Translations under genes and position numbers: made by a program
In this document: piece after piece, positions 20,159 through 30,011 of the stretch
Numbering within the stretch: the stretch's first letter is position 1
How the letters are laid out: every line of letters begins with the position of its first letter
Notes under the pieces: generated by a model
Told to the model about the DNA's origin: nothing
Databases searched by the model: none
What the model saw: the letters and a program-made list of their open reading frames with translations, nothing else
DNA from: Candidatus Brachybacterium merdavium
GTDB lineage: Bacteria; Actinomycetota; Actinomycetes; Actinomycetales; Dermabacteraceae
Reading direction: 5' to 3'
DNA: 64,000 nucleotides
Assembly: GCA_019118275.1 (NCBI GenBank)
Contig: DWZH01000093.1
Coordinates: 34,934 to 98,933 of the forward strand

Positions 20159-20947
20159 TCAGCCCCAGCGGCCCAGCAGCGCGCTGAGCACGGCGATCGC
20201 GGCCGGGCCGGCGGTCGAGGTGCGCAGCACTTCCGGACCGAGCAGGACCGGGCGGGCCCCGAGTTCGCGCAGTCCCTCGAGCTCCTCGGGGGAGATCCCG
20301 CCCTCGGGGCCGACGATCACGATGATCTCCTCGAGTCCCTGCTCGCTCGCCGCGCGCAGCGTGCCAGCGAGGCTCATCAGGCCGGTGGACTCCTGCTCGT
20401 GCAGGATCAGCACCATCGCCCCGTCGGCGGCCCGTCGGCGCAGGTCCTCGAGCAGCTGCGCGCTGGTCAGCGGCTCATCGACCGCGGGGATCCCGGGCCG
20501 GCGGCACTGCTTGACGGCGGCGCGCACGGTGGCCGCCCACTTCGCGCGGCCCTTGGCCAGCTTTTCGCCGCGCCAGACGGACACCGAACGCCCCGCGATC
20601 CACGGCACGATCCGGTCCGCCCCCAGCTCGGTCGCCGACTCCACGGCCTGCTCGTCCCGTCCCGCGGTGGCCAGGGCCTGGACCAGGGCGAGCCGGGGCA
20701 GACGCTGGAGGGCGGCCGAGGGATCGGCCAGCAGGCGCAGATCCAGGGCCTCCTTGCGAGCGGCCGTGACCTCCGCGGGCACCTGCCTGCCCGGGCCGTC
20801 GGTCAGCAGCACCTGCTCGCCCACGCCGATCCGGGCCACCTTGGCGGCGTGCCGCCCCTCGTCCCCGTCCAGGGTCAGCAGCTGCCCCTCACGTGCTGCC
20901 TCGAGGGCGTCATCGAGGATCAGGAACCCCGGTGGGGTGGCCGGCAT
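20159..20947 (-). CDS. rsmE: 16S rRNA (uracil1498-N3)-methyltransferase
   Basis: SPOUT-class methyltransferase, 262 residues, that methylates U1498 of 16S rRNA. An N-terminal PUA-like domain (GDEGRHAAKVARIGVGEQVLLTDG) is followed by the knotted AdoMet site IIVIVGPEGGISPEELEGLRELGA and LGPEVLRTSTAGPAAIAVL at the end. GAGG lies 7 bases before the ATG. It follows dnaJ by 60 bases, the conserved hrcA-dnaJ-rsmE order. Confidence 0.95.
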   Translation of the reverse strand: MPATPPGFLILDDALEAAREGQLLTLDGDEGRHAAKVARIGVGEQVLLTDGPGRQVPAEVTAARKEALDLRLLADPSAALQRLPRLALVQALATAGRDEQAVESATELGADRIVPWIAGRSVSVWRGEKLAKGRAKWAATVRAAVKQCRRPGIPAVDEPLTSAQLLEDLRRRAADGAMVLILHEQESTGLMSLAGTLRAASEQGLEEIIVIVGPEGGISPEELEGLRELGARPVLLGPEVLRTSTAGPAAIAVLSALLGRWG

Positions 20948-21007
20948 CTGTGCACCTCGCTGGTCGGGATGGGGTCAGCCGCGGGCCCGGACCCGCGGCG
21001 GGAGGGA

Positions 21008-22129
21008 TCAGAGCTCTCGCAGGCGGTCGCGGAGCTTGGCGAAGGGCCCGTGACCCTTGCGGCGGGTGCTCTCCTCACCCCGCAGGGCGGCGAGCTGTTC
21101 GAGCAGGTCCCGCTCCTCCTCGGTGAGCGAGGTCGGCACGTTCACGTCCAGGACCACGCGGATGTCCCCGCGGCGTTCCCGGCGCAGCGGCGTCACCCCC
21201 AGTCCCTTCAGGGTGATCTCGTCGCCGGGCTGGGCTCCGGCCTTCACGTCCACGTCCCGGGTGCCGTCGAAGGTCTCCAGCGGGATGGTCGCGCCGAGGG
21301 CGGCCGAGGTCATGGGCAGGGCCATGGTGAGCACCAGGTCGTCCCCGTCGCGCTCGAACATCTCGTGATCGGTCACGGACAGCTCGACGAACAGGTCGCC
21401 CGAGGGGCCTCCGGCCTCGCCGACCTCGCCCTCGCCACGCAGCTGGATGCGGGTGCCGTTCTCGACGCCGGAGGGGACCCGCACGGTCACGGTGCGCTCG
21501 GCGGGCGTGCGGCCGTGGCCGGAGCAGGCGGTGCAGGGAGATTCGATCACGTCGCCGTGGCCGCCGCAGGTGGGACAGGGCGCCATGGTCACCATCTGAC
21601 CCAGCAGCGACTGCGCCACGCGCTGTACGTGCCCTGAGCCGTTGCAGGCGGTGCAACGGGTGGGGCTGGTGCCGGGCTCGCAGCAGGAGCCGGTGCAGCG
21701 CTCGCACAGCTCGGCGGTGCGGAAGGTCACTTCCTGCTCGGTGCCGAACACGACGTCGCGCAGGTCGATCTTCACGCGGCGCAGCACGTCGCCGCCGCGG
21801 CGCTGGCGCGGAACCGGGCCCTGGCCGCGGCCGCGCATGCCGGACGCGCCGGCGAACATGTCGAAGATGTCGCTGAAGTCGAAGCCGGCGCCGCCGCCTC
21901 CTGGGAAGCCGCCCATGCCGGGCCCGCCGCCCATGTCGTACTGGCGGCGCTTGTCGGCGTGGGAGAGGGTCTCGTAGGCCTGGGAGACGCGCTTGAACCG
22001 CTCGGCGGCATCCGGGTCGGGGTTCACGTCCGGGTGGAGGGTGCGCGCGAGCTTCCGGTACGCCTTCTTGATCTCCTCGGTCGAGGCGTCGCGGGAGACG
22101 CCGAGCAGATCGTAGTAGTCGTCGTTCAC
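21008..22129 (-). CDS. dnaJ: Chaperone protein DnaJ
   Basis: Hsp40 co-chaperone that stimulates DnaK. 373 residues: J-domain with HPD (residues 33-35), Gly/Phe linker ([21 protein letters not shown] is split here by family comparison), four zinc-binding repeats and C-terminal substrate domains. The first zinc repeat is CERCTGSC followed by another Cys instead of CxxCxGxG; the other three are standard. GTG start, with AAGGA 10 bases upstream. It lies downstream of hrcA and is therefore probably under heat-shock control through CIRCE. Confidence 0.97.
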   Translation of the reverse strand: MNDDYYDLLGVSRDASTEEIKKAYRKLARTLHPDVNPDPDAAERFKRVSQAYETLSHADKRRQYDMGGGPGMGGFPGGGGAGFDFSDIFDMFAGASGMRGRGQGPVPRQRRGGDVLRRVKIDLRDVVFGTEQEVTFRTAELCERCTGSCCEPGTSPTRCTACNGSGHVQRVAQSLLGQMVTMAPCPTCGGHGDVIESPCTACSGHGRTPAERTVTVRVPSGVENGTRIQLRGEGEVGEAGGPSGDLFVELSVTDHEMFERDGDDLVLTMALPMTSAALGATIPLETFDGTRDVDVKAGAQPGDEITLKGLGVTPLRRERRGDIRVVLDVNVPTSLTEEERDLLEQLAALRGEESTRRKGHGPFAKLRDRLREL

Positions 22130-22241
22130 GGTGAGGGGTCCTTACCGGGGAGTCGGGGCGAGTGGGTCGTGCGGGAGTGCACGAGCAGCTCGTTGCTGAC
22201 GGGCTGGTGCGTTGACCTTGATGTCCGGGAGTGGCCGGGGG

Positions 22242-23273
22242 TCATTCGAGATAACGGGAAACGTAGCGGGCGATCGCCTGGACGGTGGAGATGCCGGTGA
22301 CGTAGTCCATGCGGGACGGACCCAGGATCGCCAGATGCGAACCGGCACCGTACCCCGCACCGACCAGAGCCGCCTGATCGAGTGCCCGGTCCTGCAGCTC
22401 GGAGCCGATGCGCACCTCGACCGCACCCGGCGAGACATGCATCTCGGTGAACAGCCGCAGCAGCACCAGCTGCTCCTCGAGCACGTCCAGCAGAGGTTCC
22501 ACGTCGCGGGCGAAGTCCTGGGCGGAGCGGGCGAGATTCGCGGTGCCGGCCATCATGATGCGGTCCTCGGCGCGGGTGGCAGCGAGAGCGCTCAGCGCCT
22601 CCGCGACCTCGGCGACGGCGGGCCGGTCCGCGGGCGGCAGGGAGTCGACCAGGTCCTGCAGCGGGTGGCTGAGGCCGGTCACCTCCCGTCCCGCCACGGC
22701 CCGGTTGAGCTGGTCGCGCAGATCCAGGTAGAACTCGGCCGGCATCCCTGCCGTCACCGGGACGGTGCGCTGGTCGACCCGGCCGGACTCGGTGATCAGC
22801 ACCAGCAGCAGCAGGGAGTCGGCGACCTTGACCAGCTCGACATGGCGGATGCGGGCCTGCCGACGGGCGGGATACTGGACCATCGCGACCTGCTGGGTGG
22901 TCTGAGCCAGCAGCCGCACCGTGCGGCTGAGCAGCTCCTCGACGTCGCCAGCATCCTCCAGCAGGGTCTGGATAGCGCGTCGTTCAGGAGCCGACAGCGG
23001 CTTGACGGTCGCGACATGGTCGACGAAGGCGCGGTAGCCCTTGTCGGTGGGCACGCGACCGGCCGAGGTGTGGGGCTGGTGGATCAGACCCTCCTCCTCG
23101 AGGGAGGACATGTCGTTGCGGACCGTGGCGGCCGAGACCCCCAGCTCGTGCCGGTCCAGGAGAGACTTCGAGCCGACCGGCTCGCGGGTGGAGACGTAGT
23201 CCTCGACGATGGCGCCGAGGATCTGCAGCTTCCGGGCGTCCGTGGGTCTCACCTCCTGCGGTCTGTCGGTCAT
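22242..23273 (-). CDS. hrcA: Heat-inducible transcription repressor HrcA
   Basis: Repressor that binds CIRCE and limits chaperone synthesis. 343 residues from the ATG at 23273. The N-terminal winged helix has RKLQILGAIVEDYVSTREPVGSK and VSAATVRNDMSSLEEEGLI (recognition helix), followed by HTSAGRVPTDKGYRAFVD and a GAF-like domain. A CIRCE element lies 42 bases upstream, so the hrcA-dnaJ operon is autoregulated. A longer reading frame to 23477 crosses the operator and is rejected. Confidence 0.96.
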   Translation of the reverse strand: MTDRPQEVRPTDARKLQILGAIVEDYVSTREPVGSKSLLDRHELGVSAATVRNDMSSLEEEGLIHQPHTSAGRVPTDKGYRAFVDHVATVKPLSAPERRAIQTLLEDAGDVEELLSRTVRLLAQTTQQVAMVQYPARRQARIRHVELVKVADSLLLLVLITESGRVDQRTVPVTAGMPAEFYLDLRDQLNRAVAGREVTGLSHPLQDLVDSLPPADRPAVAEVAEALSALAATRAEDRIMMAGTANLARSAQDFARDVEPLLDVLEEQLVLLRLFTEMHVSPGAVEVRIGSELQDRALDQAALVGAGYGAGSHLAILGPSRMDYVTGISTVQAIARYVSRYLE

Positions 23274-23314
23274 GGAGCCGTCCTGCGGGCGGGCACGCTT
23301 CGCACACCCCACTG

Positions 23315-23341
23315 TTAGCACCTGGGGGACGCGAGTGCCAA
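23315..23341. promoter_or_regulatory. CIRCE operator
   Basis: TTAGCACCT, a 9-base spacer, then GAGTGCCAA; the consensus is TTAGCACTC-N9-GAGTGCTAA, so 15 of 18 arm positions match. Read on the minus strand it contains TTGGCA (a -35) with TAACAG 18 bases on, so HrcA would cover the hrcA promoter. It also lies 49 bases before the -10 of the divergent DUF3097 gene. Confidence 0.9.
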
Positions 23342-23389
23342 TCCTACGCCGCTCCGGCGGGGCGCGCAGAGAGGTGTTCGCCACGGGTG

Positions 23390-23395
23390 TACCGT
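23390..23395 (+). promoter_or_regulatory. Probable -10 hexamer of the DUF3097 gene (leaderless)
   Basis: TACCGT, 7 bases before the GTG at 23403. Confidence 0.45.
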
Positions 23396-23402
23396 GACGC
23401 GC

Positions 23403-24287
23403 GTGTCTGCTAGGTCCGTTCACTTCCCCGACCGGTATGGCCGTGACGTGCTCTCCTCCGGCCCACCTGCCCATCATCGTCGTCGCCCCGCCGCACGGGA
23501 GGTCCCGGCCCAGCGTGATCTCGTGGTCGAGGACGCCTCGACCGGGTTCACCGGAGCCGTCACCCGGGTCGAGAAGACCGCCGGGAAGCTGGTGGTCGAG
23601 CTCGAGGACGGTTGCGGCCGTCTACGCAGCTTCCCGCTGGGCCCTGGATTCATGATCGACGGCAAACCGGTGGTGCTCACCCGGCCCGCCGCGCGTCAGC
23701 AGCCGAGCGGCACGAAACGCTCCGCGAGCGGTTCGGTCTACGTCGAGGGCGCGCGGGCGCGGACCGCCCGGGCCTCGCGGATCTGGGTGGAGGGCAAGCA
23801 CGACGCCGAGCTGGTCCAGAAGGTCTGGGGTCACGACCTGCGCATCGAGGGCGTCGTGGTGGAGATGCTCGACGGGGCCGACAACCTCCCCGAGCGGGTC
23901 CAGGACTTCTCCCCCGGCCCCGGGCGTCGTCTCGGGATCCTGGTGGACCATCTGGTGCCGGGCTCCAAGGAGTCGCGGATCGCCGCCGAGGTCATGAGAC
24001 TGCCCGGTGCCGCCGGGAACGTCACCGTGCTCGGTCACCCCTACGTGGATGTGTGGCAGGCGGTGCGCCCCGCCCGGGTAGGGCTGACGAAGTGGCCGCA
24101 CGTGCCCAAGGGCACCGATATCAAGGTCGGTACGCTGGCTGCTCTGGGCTGGCCGCGCGCCGATCAGGCCGATATCGCCCAGGGCTGGCAGCGGATCCTG
24201 GCGACCGTGCGCTCGTACGCCGACGTCGAGCCCTCGCTCTCGGGCCGCATCGAGGAGCTCATCGACTTCGTGACGATCGACGGCTGA
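23403..24287 (+). CDS. DUF3097 family protein
   Basis: 294-residue protein of a family nearly confined to Actinomycetota and usually next to hrcA or hemW; no function is established. The N-terminus VHFPDRYGRDVLSS is the family start. The middle has a conserved RIWVEGKHDAELVQKVWGHDLR block, followed by GILVDHLVPGSKE and a TKWPHVPKGTDIKVGTL segment; the EGKHDAE/GILVDH pattern resembles a Toprim-like acidic site, an inference only. The GTG at 23403 is preferred to the GTG at 23394 because of the promoter spacing. Divergent from hrcA. Confidence 0.85.
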   Translation: MSARSVHFPDRYGRDVLSSGPPAHHRRRPAAREVPAQRDLVVEDASTGFTGAVTRVEKTAGKLVVELEDGCGRLRSFPLGPGFMIDGKPVVLTRPAARQQPSGTKRSASGSVYVEGARARTARASRIWVEGKHDAELVQKVWGHDLRIEGVVVEMLDGADNLPERVQDFSPGPGRRLGILVDHLVPGSKESRIAAEVMRLPGAAGNVTVLGHPYVDVWQAVRPARVGLTKWPHVPKGTDIKVGTLAALGWPRADQADIAQGWQRILATVRSYADVEPSLSGRIEELIDFVTIDG

Positions 24288-24484
24288 GCCCTCGCTGCTG
24301 CCCGGTGGTCACTGTCCCGGGCCTCCACGGCCCCTGGTGCCAGCGTCGAGGCGACGCCTGGGGGACATCCCCCGCCCGTCGCGAGGGTTCACCCCGGCGA
24401 CGTCTGCTGTCGGACTGACTACTCTGGGGCCATTGCCCTGGCCGTCGTCCGTTCTGGGCCGGCCGCTCCCGTGAAGAAGGAACC

Positions 24485-25204
24485 ATGAGCCAGACTCCGA
24501 ATCCGCACGATCCGTACGGCACCGAGCCCTCCGCCTCGGTTCCCCCGCAGTCGCCCGCTCCGCACGAAGATGCTCCCTCAGGTGACATGCCGGCCCCGAC
24601 CTCCGATCCGGCGCTGCATCCCCACGATCCCTTCGCCCTTGATCCGTCGGACCCGCAGCAGCCCGCGCCCGACCAGGCCGGGCCCGCGCCCCAGCCCGGC
24701 GGCTACGACCAGGGCGCATCCCCCGGCGCCGGTCCGGCCCATGCAAACGCTCAGCAGACCACGAGCGGCCCCGCCGCTCCCCCGGCCGACCTCAAGGGCG
24801 TCCACGAGGGAGCGTTGTCCGGGCAGCCCGTCAGCGACTCCGATGCCCGGCTCTGGTCGCTGTTCGCCCACCTGTCGGCCATCATCGGCTACATCGTCGG
24901 GGTCGGGTTCCTGGGTTGGCTGGGCCCGCTGATCATCTTCCTGGTCTACAAGGACCGCGACCGCTACGTCCGCTACAACGCCGCGGAGGCCCTCAACGCC
25001 GCCATCGCCGTGGCGATCCTCTCCGTCGTGCTGTGGATCGGTATCGCGATCATCGGGGTGATCACCCTCGGCATCGGTTTCCTGCTGTCGCCCATCGCCT
25101 ACATCCCGGCCGTGGTCCACTGCATCTTCGCCATCGTCGGTGCCGTCAAGTCGAACCAGGGCGCCTGGTGGAACTACCCGGTCAACCTGCGCCTGGTCAA
25201 GTGA
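24485..25204 (+). CDS. DUF4870 membrane protein with Pro-rich N-terminus
   Basis: 239 residues. The first 120 are disordered and rich in Pro, Ala, Gln and Asp; the rest is a DUF4870 domain with about four membrane helices (ALFAHLSAIIGYIVGVGFLGWLGPLIIF, then a charged YNAAEALNAAIAVAI block and two further helices). Function unknown. AAGGAACC precedes the ATG. Monocistronic, ended by a strong bidirectional terminator. The gap from the DUF3097 gene is 197 bases with no other feature. Confidence 0.85.
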   Translation: MSQTPNPHDPYGTEPSASVPPQSPAPHEDAPSGDMPAPTSDPALHPHDPFALDPSDPQQPAPDQAGPAPQPGGYDQGASPGAGPAHANAQQTTSGPAAPPADLKGVHEGALSGQPVSDSDARLWSLFAHLSAIIGYIVGVGFLGWLGPLIIFLVYKDRDRYVRYNAAEALNAAIAVAILSVVLWIGIAIIGVITLGIGFLLSPIAYIPAVVHCIFAIVGAVKSNQGAWWNYPVNLRLVK

Positions 25205-25225
25205 GCTGAGCTCCGCGCAGACCAC

Positions 25226-25263
25226 GACAGCCCCCGGGACCGCAGCGGTCCCGGGGGGCTGTC
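25226..25263. terminator. Strong bidirectional terminator
   Basis: Arms of about 16 bases (GACAGCCCCCGGGACC against GGTCCCGGGGGGCTGTC) with one bulged G and a 5-base loop, between the convergent DUF4870 and hemW genes. Confidence 0.85.
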
Positions 25264-25274
25264 CTCGTCCCGGC

Positions 25275-26426
25275 TCAGGGCACCAGGTCGCGGATCACCG
25301 CATCGGCCAGCAGCCGGCCCGAGCGGGTCAGCACCGCTCTCCCGTCGGCCAGGGCCTTGGCATCCAGGTGCCCGCGGTCACGGTGGACGGCGAGCGACGG
25401 CTGCTGCGCCTCCGGCACCGTGTCCACATCGAGCCCGTCGGCGATGCGCAGCTCGAGCATGATCCGCTCAACGAGACGGTCCTGGGCGGATACCTGTTCG
25501 GAGTCGGCCACCGGCAGCTGGTCGTCGGCCAGCATGCGGGCGTAGCGGCTGGGGTGCTTCACGTTCCAGGCGCGCAGCCCGTCGCGGTGGCGGTGGGCAC
25601 CTGGTCCGATGCCCCACCAGTCACGGCCTCGCCAATAGGCCAGGTTGTGGCGGCAGCGCTGCGCCTCGGTGCGGGCCCAGTTGGACACCTCGTACCAGGA
25701 CAGGCCGTCGGCCGTGGCGAGCTCCTCGATCAGCTCGTACTTGTCGGCCATGTCGTCGGGATCCGGTTCCTCCAGCTCCCCGCGGCGCAGCTGACGGGCC
25801 ATCGCCGTGTTGCCCTCGATGATCAGCGAGTACGCGGACATGTGGTCGATCCCGCAGTCCAGGGCCGCACGCACGGAGGCCTCGACGTCGGCGATGGTCT
25901 CACCGGGAGTGCCATAGATCAGGTCCAGGCTCACGTCCAGGCCCGCCTCCCGCGCCCAGGCCACGGCCTGGGGGACGCGCTCGGGGTCGTGGGTGCGGTC
26001 GAGAGTGGCCAGCACGGAACGCACGGCCGACTGCATCCCGAAGGAGACGCGGGTGACACCGCCGGCGGCCAGTCGCGACAGGGAGGCGCGGGTGACCGAA
26101 TCCGGGTTCGCCTCAGTGGTCACCTCGGCGTCGGCGGCCAGCGGGATCAGCCCGCGCAGGTGATCGAGCATCGCGACCAGGTCGTCGGCCGGGAGCAGGG
26201 TGGGGGTGCCGCCACCGAAGAACACGGTGTCGACGCGGTCGTAGGGGTAACCGGCCGCCTCATCGGCAGCCTGGACCAGATCCATCTCCCGCATCGCGTT
26301 GGCCGCGTACTCGCGCTGCGATCCGCCCCCTCCGAGCTCGGTGGCGGTATAGGTGTTGAAGTCGCAGTATCCGCAGCGTACCGCGCAGAACGGCACGTGG
26401 ACGTAGACCGACAGTCCTCGGGTCAC
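25275..26426 (-). CDS. hemW: Radical SAM heme chaperone HemW
   Basis: Formerly called oxygen-independent coproporphyrinogen oxidase-like. 383 residues; the iron-sulfur motif is Cys14, Cys18, Cys21 (FCAVRCGYC) near the N-terminus, followed by FFGGGTPTLLP and EANPDSV. HemW inserts heme into respiratory enzymes. It overlaps the MOSC gene by 4 bases and follows lepA, the usual actinobacterial lepA-hemW-hrcA order. Confidence 0.94.
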   Translation of the reverse strand: MTRGLSVYVHVPFCAVRCGYCDFNTYTATELGGGGSQREYAANAMREMDLVQAADEAAGYPYDRVDTVFFGGGTPTLLPADDLVAMLDHLRGLIPLAADAEVTTEANPDSVTRASLSRLAAGGVTRVSFGMQSAVRSVLATLDRTHDPERVPQAVAWAREAGLDVSLDLIYGTPGETIADVEASVRAALDCGIDHMSAYSLIIEGNTAMARQLRRGELEEPDPDDMADKYELIEELATADGLSWYEVSNWARTEAQRCRHNLAYWRGRDWWGIGPGAHRHRDGLRAWNVKHPSRYARMLADDQLPVADSEQVSAQDRLVERIMLELRIADGLDVDTVPEAQQPSLAVHRDRGHLDAKALADGRAVLTRSGRLLADAVIRDLVP

Positions 26427-27175
26427 AGACCCATCCCCAGGCCGATCCCGCGGCCGGTCGAGCGCAGACGCACCGGGAACTCCGCCCCGTGGCCCGCCCT
26501 CTCGAGCGCGATCAGCGCCGCACGGGCGAGGGAGTCGTAGAGCACCGTCTCGGTCCCGGCCGCCCAGTCCAGCAGAGCGCGGGCCCGGTCAGGGTCCAGG
26601 CCGCGGAAGGCGTCACCGATCGTCACCCCGTGGCTGGGGCGGTGCAGGACCTCGATGGCGTCGCCGGGTGAGGTCCGGCCCTTAGTCAGCACCCGGAAGT
26701 AGGCGCCGGCGCGGCCACCGGCGGTGAAGCTGCGCCCCCAGCGTCGATCCCTCATCCAGGCGGCGAAGGTGCCGCAGGGATTGCGGGGGCAGGTCGCCTC
26801 GAGCTCGGCGGTGCCGACCCGCCAGCGCTCCCCGATCACGGTCTCGTCGGTGTCCTGCCCGGTGGTCACGAGATTCTCCCCGAAGCTGCCGTCGGGCAGT
26901 TCCTGTCGGCGGGCGGCGGCGTAGGCCTCCCGCACCTCCCGGGAGAAGGCGTAGACGGCCTTGAAGATCCCGCCGTGGTTCTCCCGGTCGCCCTGGACGT
27001 CGCCGAGGACGCCGTGGGGCAGCAGCGTGATCGGTCCTTGGACGGGGCGCTTGTCGATCCCGCTCATCAGATCGCGTTCGGGCACCGGGAACAGCTCAGC
27101 GACGGTGCAGACCGCGGCGATACGGCCGCTCCCGGCCGGAGCGATGGTCACGTCGAGGGGGGTCGGTGCAGTCAC
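26423..27175 (-). CDS. MOSC-domain protein
   Basis: 250 residues with a MOSC fold (molybdenum cofactor sulfurase C-terminal). The core is LPHGVLGDVQGDRENHGG, then FGENLVTTGQD and a TCPRNPCGTF segment whose Cys would be the sulfur-carrying or metal-linked residue of the family. Relatives such as YiiM reduce N-hydroxylated compounds with molybdenum cofactor; the substrate is unknown. The start is GTG 27175, placed 7 bases after AAGGAG; an upstream ATG at 27193 would destroy that signal. It overlaps hemW and follows lepA. Confidence 0.86.
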   Translation of the reverse strand: MTAPTPLDVTIAPAGSGRIAAVCTVAELFPVPERDLMSGIDKRPVQGPITLLPHGVLGDVQGDRENHGGIFKAVYAFSREVREAYAAARRQELPDGSFGENLVTTGQDTDETVIGERWRVGTAELEATCPRNPCGTFAAWMRDRRWGRSFTAGGRAGAYFRVLTKGRTSPGDAIEVLHRPSHGVTIGDAFRGLDPDRARALLDWAAGTETVLYDSLARAALIALERAGHGAEFPVRLRSTGRGIGLGMGL

Positions 27176-27239
27176 CGCTGGGCTCCTTGCCATGGGCCGG
27201 CCGGGGCGCCGGTGCGGGCGGCCATCCGCCGAGGGGGTC

Positions 27240-29120
27240 TCACTTCTTCTTGCCGTCCTTGCCGTCGGTGCCGCCATCGGAGGACAGGGCGGTGATGAAC
27301 GCTTCCTGCGGCACCTCGACGGAGCCGATGTTCTTCATGCGCTTCTTCCCCTCCTTCTGCTTCTCCAGCAGCTTGCGCTTACGGGAGATGTCGCCGCCGT
27401 AGCACTTGGACAGCACGTCCTTGCGGATCGCGCGGATGTTCTCCCGGGCGATGATCCGGGAGCCGATGGCGGCCTGGATCGGCACCTCGAACTGCTGGCG
27501 CGGGATCAGGTTCTTGAGCTTGCCGGCCATCTCAACGCCATAGTGATAGGCCTGCTCGCGGTGGACGATCGCGCTGAAGGCGTCGACGGGGTCCCCCTGC
27601 AGCAGCATGTCGACCTTGACCAGATCCGCGGCCTGCTCGCCGGTGACGTCGTAGTCGAGGGAGGCGTAGCCCTTGGTGCGGGACTTCAGCTGGTCGAAGA
27701 AGTCGAAGACGATCTCGCCCAGCGGCAGCGTGTAGCGCAGCTCGACCCGGTCCTCGCTGAGGTAGTCCATGCCGTCCAGGGAGCCCCGCTTGGACTGGCA
27801 CAGATCCATCACCGCACCGATGAACTCGCTGGGCACCAGGATGGTGGCCTTGGTCATCGGCTCACGGATCTCGGCGACCTTGCCCTCGGGGAAATCGGAG
27901 GGGTTCATGACCTCGACCTCGGTGCCGTCCTCCATCTTCACCTGGTACACGACGGAGGGGGCGGTGGCGATCAGCTCCAGGCTGAACTCGCGCTCGAGGC
28001 GCGCCCGAATGATCTCCAGGTGCAGCAGTCCCAGGAAGCCAACGCGGAACCCGAAACCCAGCGCGGTGGAGGTCTCCGGCTCGTAGTTCAGGGCGGCGTC
28101 GTTGAGCTTGAGCTTGTCCAGGGCATCGCGCAGCACCGGGTAGTCCGAGCCGTCGATGGGGAACAGTCCGGAGAAGACCATCGGTTTCGGTTCGGAGTAT
28201 CCCGGCAGCGGTTCTTCGGCGCCGCGGATCGATGTGGTGACGGTGTCGCCGACCTTCGATTGGCGCACGTCCTTCACGCCGGTGATGAGGTATCCGACCT
28301 CGCCGGGGCCGATTCCCTGGGTGGGCCTGGGCTCGGGCGAGATCACGCCGATCTCCTGCAGCTCGTGATGTGCGCCGGTGGACATCATGTCGATCCGTTC
28401 GCGTGACGTCAGCGAGCCGTCGAAGACCCGGATGTAGGTGACCACACCTCGGTAGGTGTCGTAGACGGAATCGAAGATCATCGCCCGGCACGGCGCCTCT
28501 TCCTGGCCCTGCGGCGGGGGCAGCGTGACGACCACGTGATCCAACAGATCCGGGACGCCCTGCCCGGTCTTGCCGGAGGCGCGCAGCACCTCATCCGGGT
28601 CCACACCCACCAGCTGGCCGATCTCGGCGGCGTACTTCTCGGGCTCCGCGCCGGGCAGGTCGATCTTGTTCAGCACCGGGATGATGGTCAGGTCGTGCTC
28701 CATCGCCAGGTACAGGTTCGCCAGCGTCTGCGCCTCGATGCCCTGAGCGGCGTCGACCAGCAGGATCGCGCCCTCGCAGGCGGCCAGCGAGCGGGAGACC
28801 TCGTAGGTGAAGTCCACGTGCCCGGGGGTGTCGATCATGTTCAGCACGTAATCAGTGCCGTCGAACTGCCAAGGCATCCGCACGGCCTGGGACTTCACTG
28901 TGATCCCGCGCTCGCGCTCGATGTCCATGCGATCCAGGTACTGGGCGCGCATGGCGCGCTCGTCGACGACCCCGGTCAGCTGCAGCATGCGATCGGCCAG
29001 GGTGGATTTGCCGTGGTCGATGTGCGCGATGATGCAGAAGTTGCGGATCCGCTCCTGGGGGGTCGACGCGGGGAGGATGTCCCGGGCCTCATCGGCAGCG
29101 ATCCTGGGGGTCACCGGCAT
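27240..29120 (-). CDS. lepA: Elongation factor 4
   Basis: Ribosomal translocase-like GTPase that back-translocates or helps ribosome biogenesis. 626 residues. G1 AHIDHGKS near residue 30, [16 protein letters not shown], then EF-G-like domains and the LepA C-terminal domain ending in a Lys-rich tail (DGKDGKKK). The ATG at 29120 has AGGA at good spacing; an upstream start at 29174 is rejected. First gene of the lepA-MOSC-hemW group. Confidence 0.97.
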   Translation of the reverse strand: MPVTPRIAADEARDILPASTPQERIRNFCIIAHIDHGKSTLADRMLQLTGVVDERAMRAQYLDRMDIERERGITVKSQAVRMPWQFDGTDYVLNMIDTPGHVDFTYEVSRSLAACEGAILLVDAAQGIEAQTLANLYLAMEHDLTIIPVLNKIDLPGAEPEKYAAEIGQLVGVDPDEVLRASGKTGQGVPDLLDHVVVTLPPPQGQEEAPCRAMIFDSVYDTYRGVVTYIRVFDGSLTSRERIDMMSTGAHHELQEIGVISPEPRPTQGIGPGEVGYLITGVKDVRQSKVGDTVTTSIRGAEEPLPGYSEPKPMVFSGLFPIDGSDYPVLRDALDKLKLNDAALNYEPETSTALGFGFRVGFLGLLHLEIIRARLEREFSLELIATAPSVVYQVKMEDGTEVEVMNPSDFPEGKVAEIREPMTKATILVPSEFIGAVMDLCQSKRGSLDGMDYLSEDRVELRYTLPLGEIVFDFFDQLKSRTKGYASLDYDVTGEQAADLVKVDMLLQGDPVDAFSAIVHREQAYHYGVEMAGKLKNLIPRQQFEVPIQAAIGSRIIARENIRAIRKDVLSKCYGGDISRKRKLLEKQKEGKKRMKNIGSVEVPQEAFITALSSDGGTDGKDGKKK

Positions 29121-29335
29121 GGGTCCTTTCGTGGTGCGCGGGCCCTCGCGCAACCGCGCGGGGCATCGCCTCATGCTCTCACGGCCCGCCGAACCCTTGT
29201 GTCAGCGGCCACGGCCGGCGGTGCGAGGTCACATGCGTCCAGTGCTGCCTGCGCGGCGGACGGTGCGAGCCGCTGCGCGCGGGGCCCGGCGGATCGCGGG
29301 AGCCGGCACACGGAGAAGGAGGGTCAGGTCCCTGC

Positions 29336-30001
29336 TCACTCGCGGACCTGAATGATCTGCCCGCCGCGGGGCAGTCCGTCCGCGAAGGTGATGGGCAGGG
29401 GCTCGGCTCGTGTCGCGTCCGGGGCGGTCATCGCCTGCAGATGCAGGTGCGGTTCGGTGCTGTTGCCCGTGTTGCCACAGCGGCCGATCATCTCCCCGGC
29501 AGTGATCTGCTGGTCGACGCGAACCGTGGTGCTGGCGTGCTGGAGGTGGCACAGGGCCACGAAGACATCGTCGCGACCGTCGGTGCCGGAGGTGGGGTCC
29601 GCCTGGATCACGACGTGGTTCCCGGCCACGTGGGCCCAGCCGCGTCGTACGCGTCGCGGCTGGGCGAGCGCGTATCCCACCGAGGGGAGCCCCCGGTAGG
29701 CGGGATGGTCGATCTCGCCGTCATGGACGATGCGCACTCTGCCCGTGATGGGGGCCAGGACGGGCCGGCCGAAGCCGATGAACAGCTGCGGGGGCTCGGG
29801 GCGCAGGAACGAGGCCGCGGTGTATCGGGAGCTTCGACCTTGCTCGTCGACCGGGACCAGATCGATCGAGTGGGAGGTCGCCGCCAGGTCAGTGCCGTGG
29901 CTGGGAACACGGTCGGCCGGGCTGTTTCGGACCAGCAGCCGCCCGGTCAGCGGGTAGGACAGGTGTACCGGTGCCCCCTTCGAGAAGCCGCTCCCGGACA
30001 T
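29336..30001 (-). CDS. M23-family metallopeptidase-like protein without signal peptide
   Basis: 221 residues with the LytM/M23 fold: probable zinc ligands in SHGTDLAATSHSIDL (His35 and Asp47 in the related actinobacterial pattern), RPVLAPITGRVRIV, and the final HxH at His185/His187 (GNTGNSTEPHLHLQ). M23 enzymes cut peptidoglycan cross-bridges, but this one lacks a signal peptide or membrane helix, so it may act in the cytoplasm or be exported otherwise. It lies 10 bases after the alpha-E gene and occupies the place where other actinobacteria have a transglutaminase-like protein. Confidence 0.78.
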   Translation of the reverse strand: MSGSGFSKGAPVHLSYPLTGRLLVRNSPADRVPSHGTDLAATSHSIDLVPVDEQGRSSRYTAASFLRPEPPQLFIGFGRPVLAPITGRVRIVHDGEIDHPAYRGLPSVGYALAQPRRVRRGWAHVAGNHVVIQADPTSGTDGRDDVFVALCHLQHASTTVRVDQQITAGEMIGRCGNTGNSTEPHLHLQAMTAPDATRAEPLPITFADGLPRGGQIIQVRE

Positions 30002-30011
30002 GGCGTCCCCT

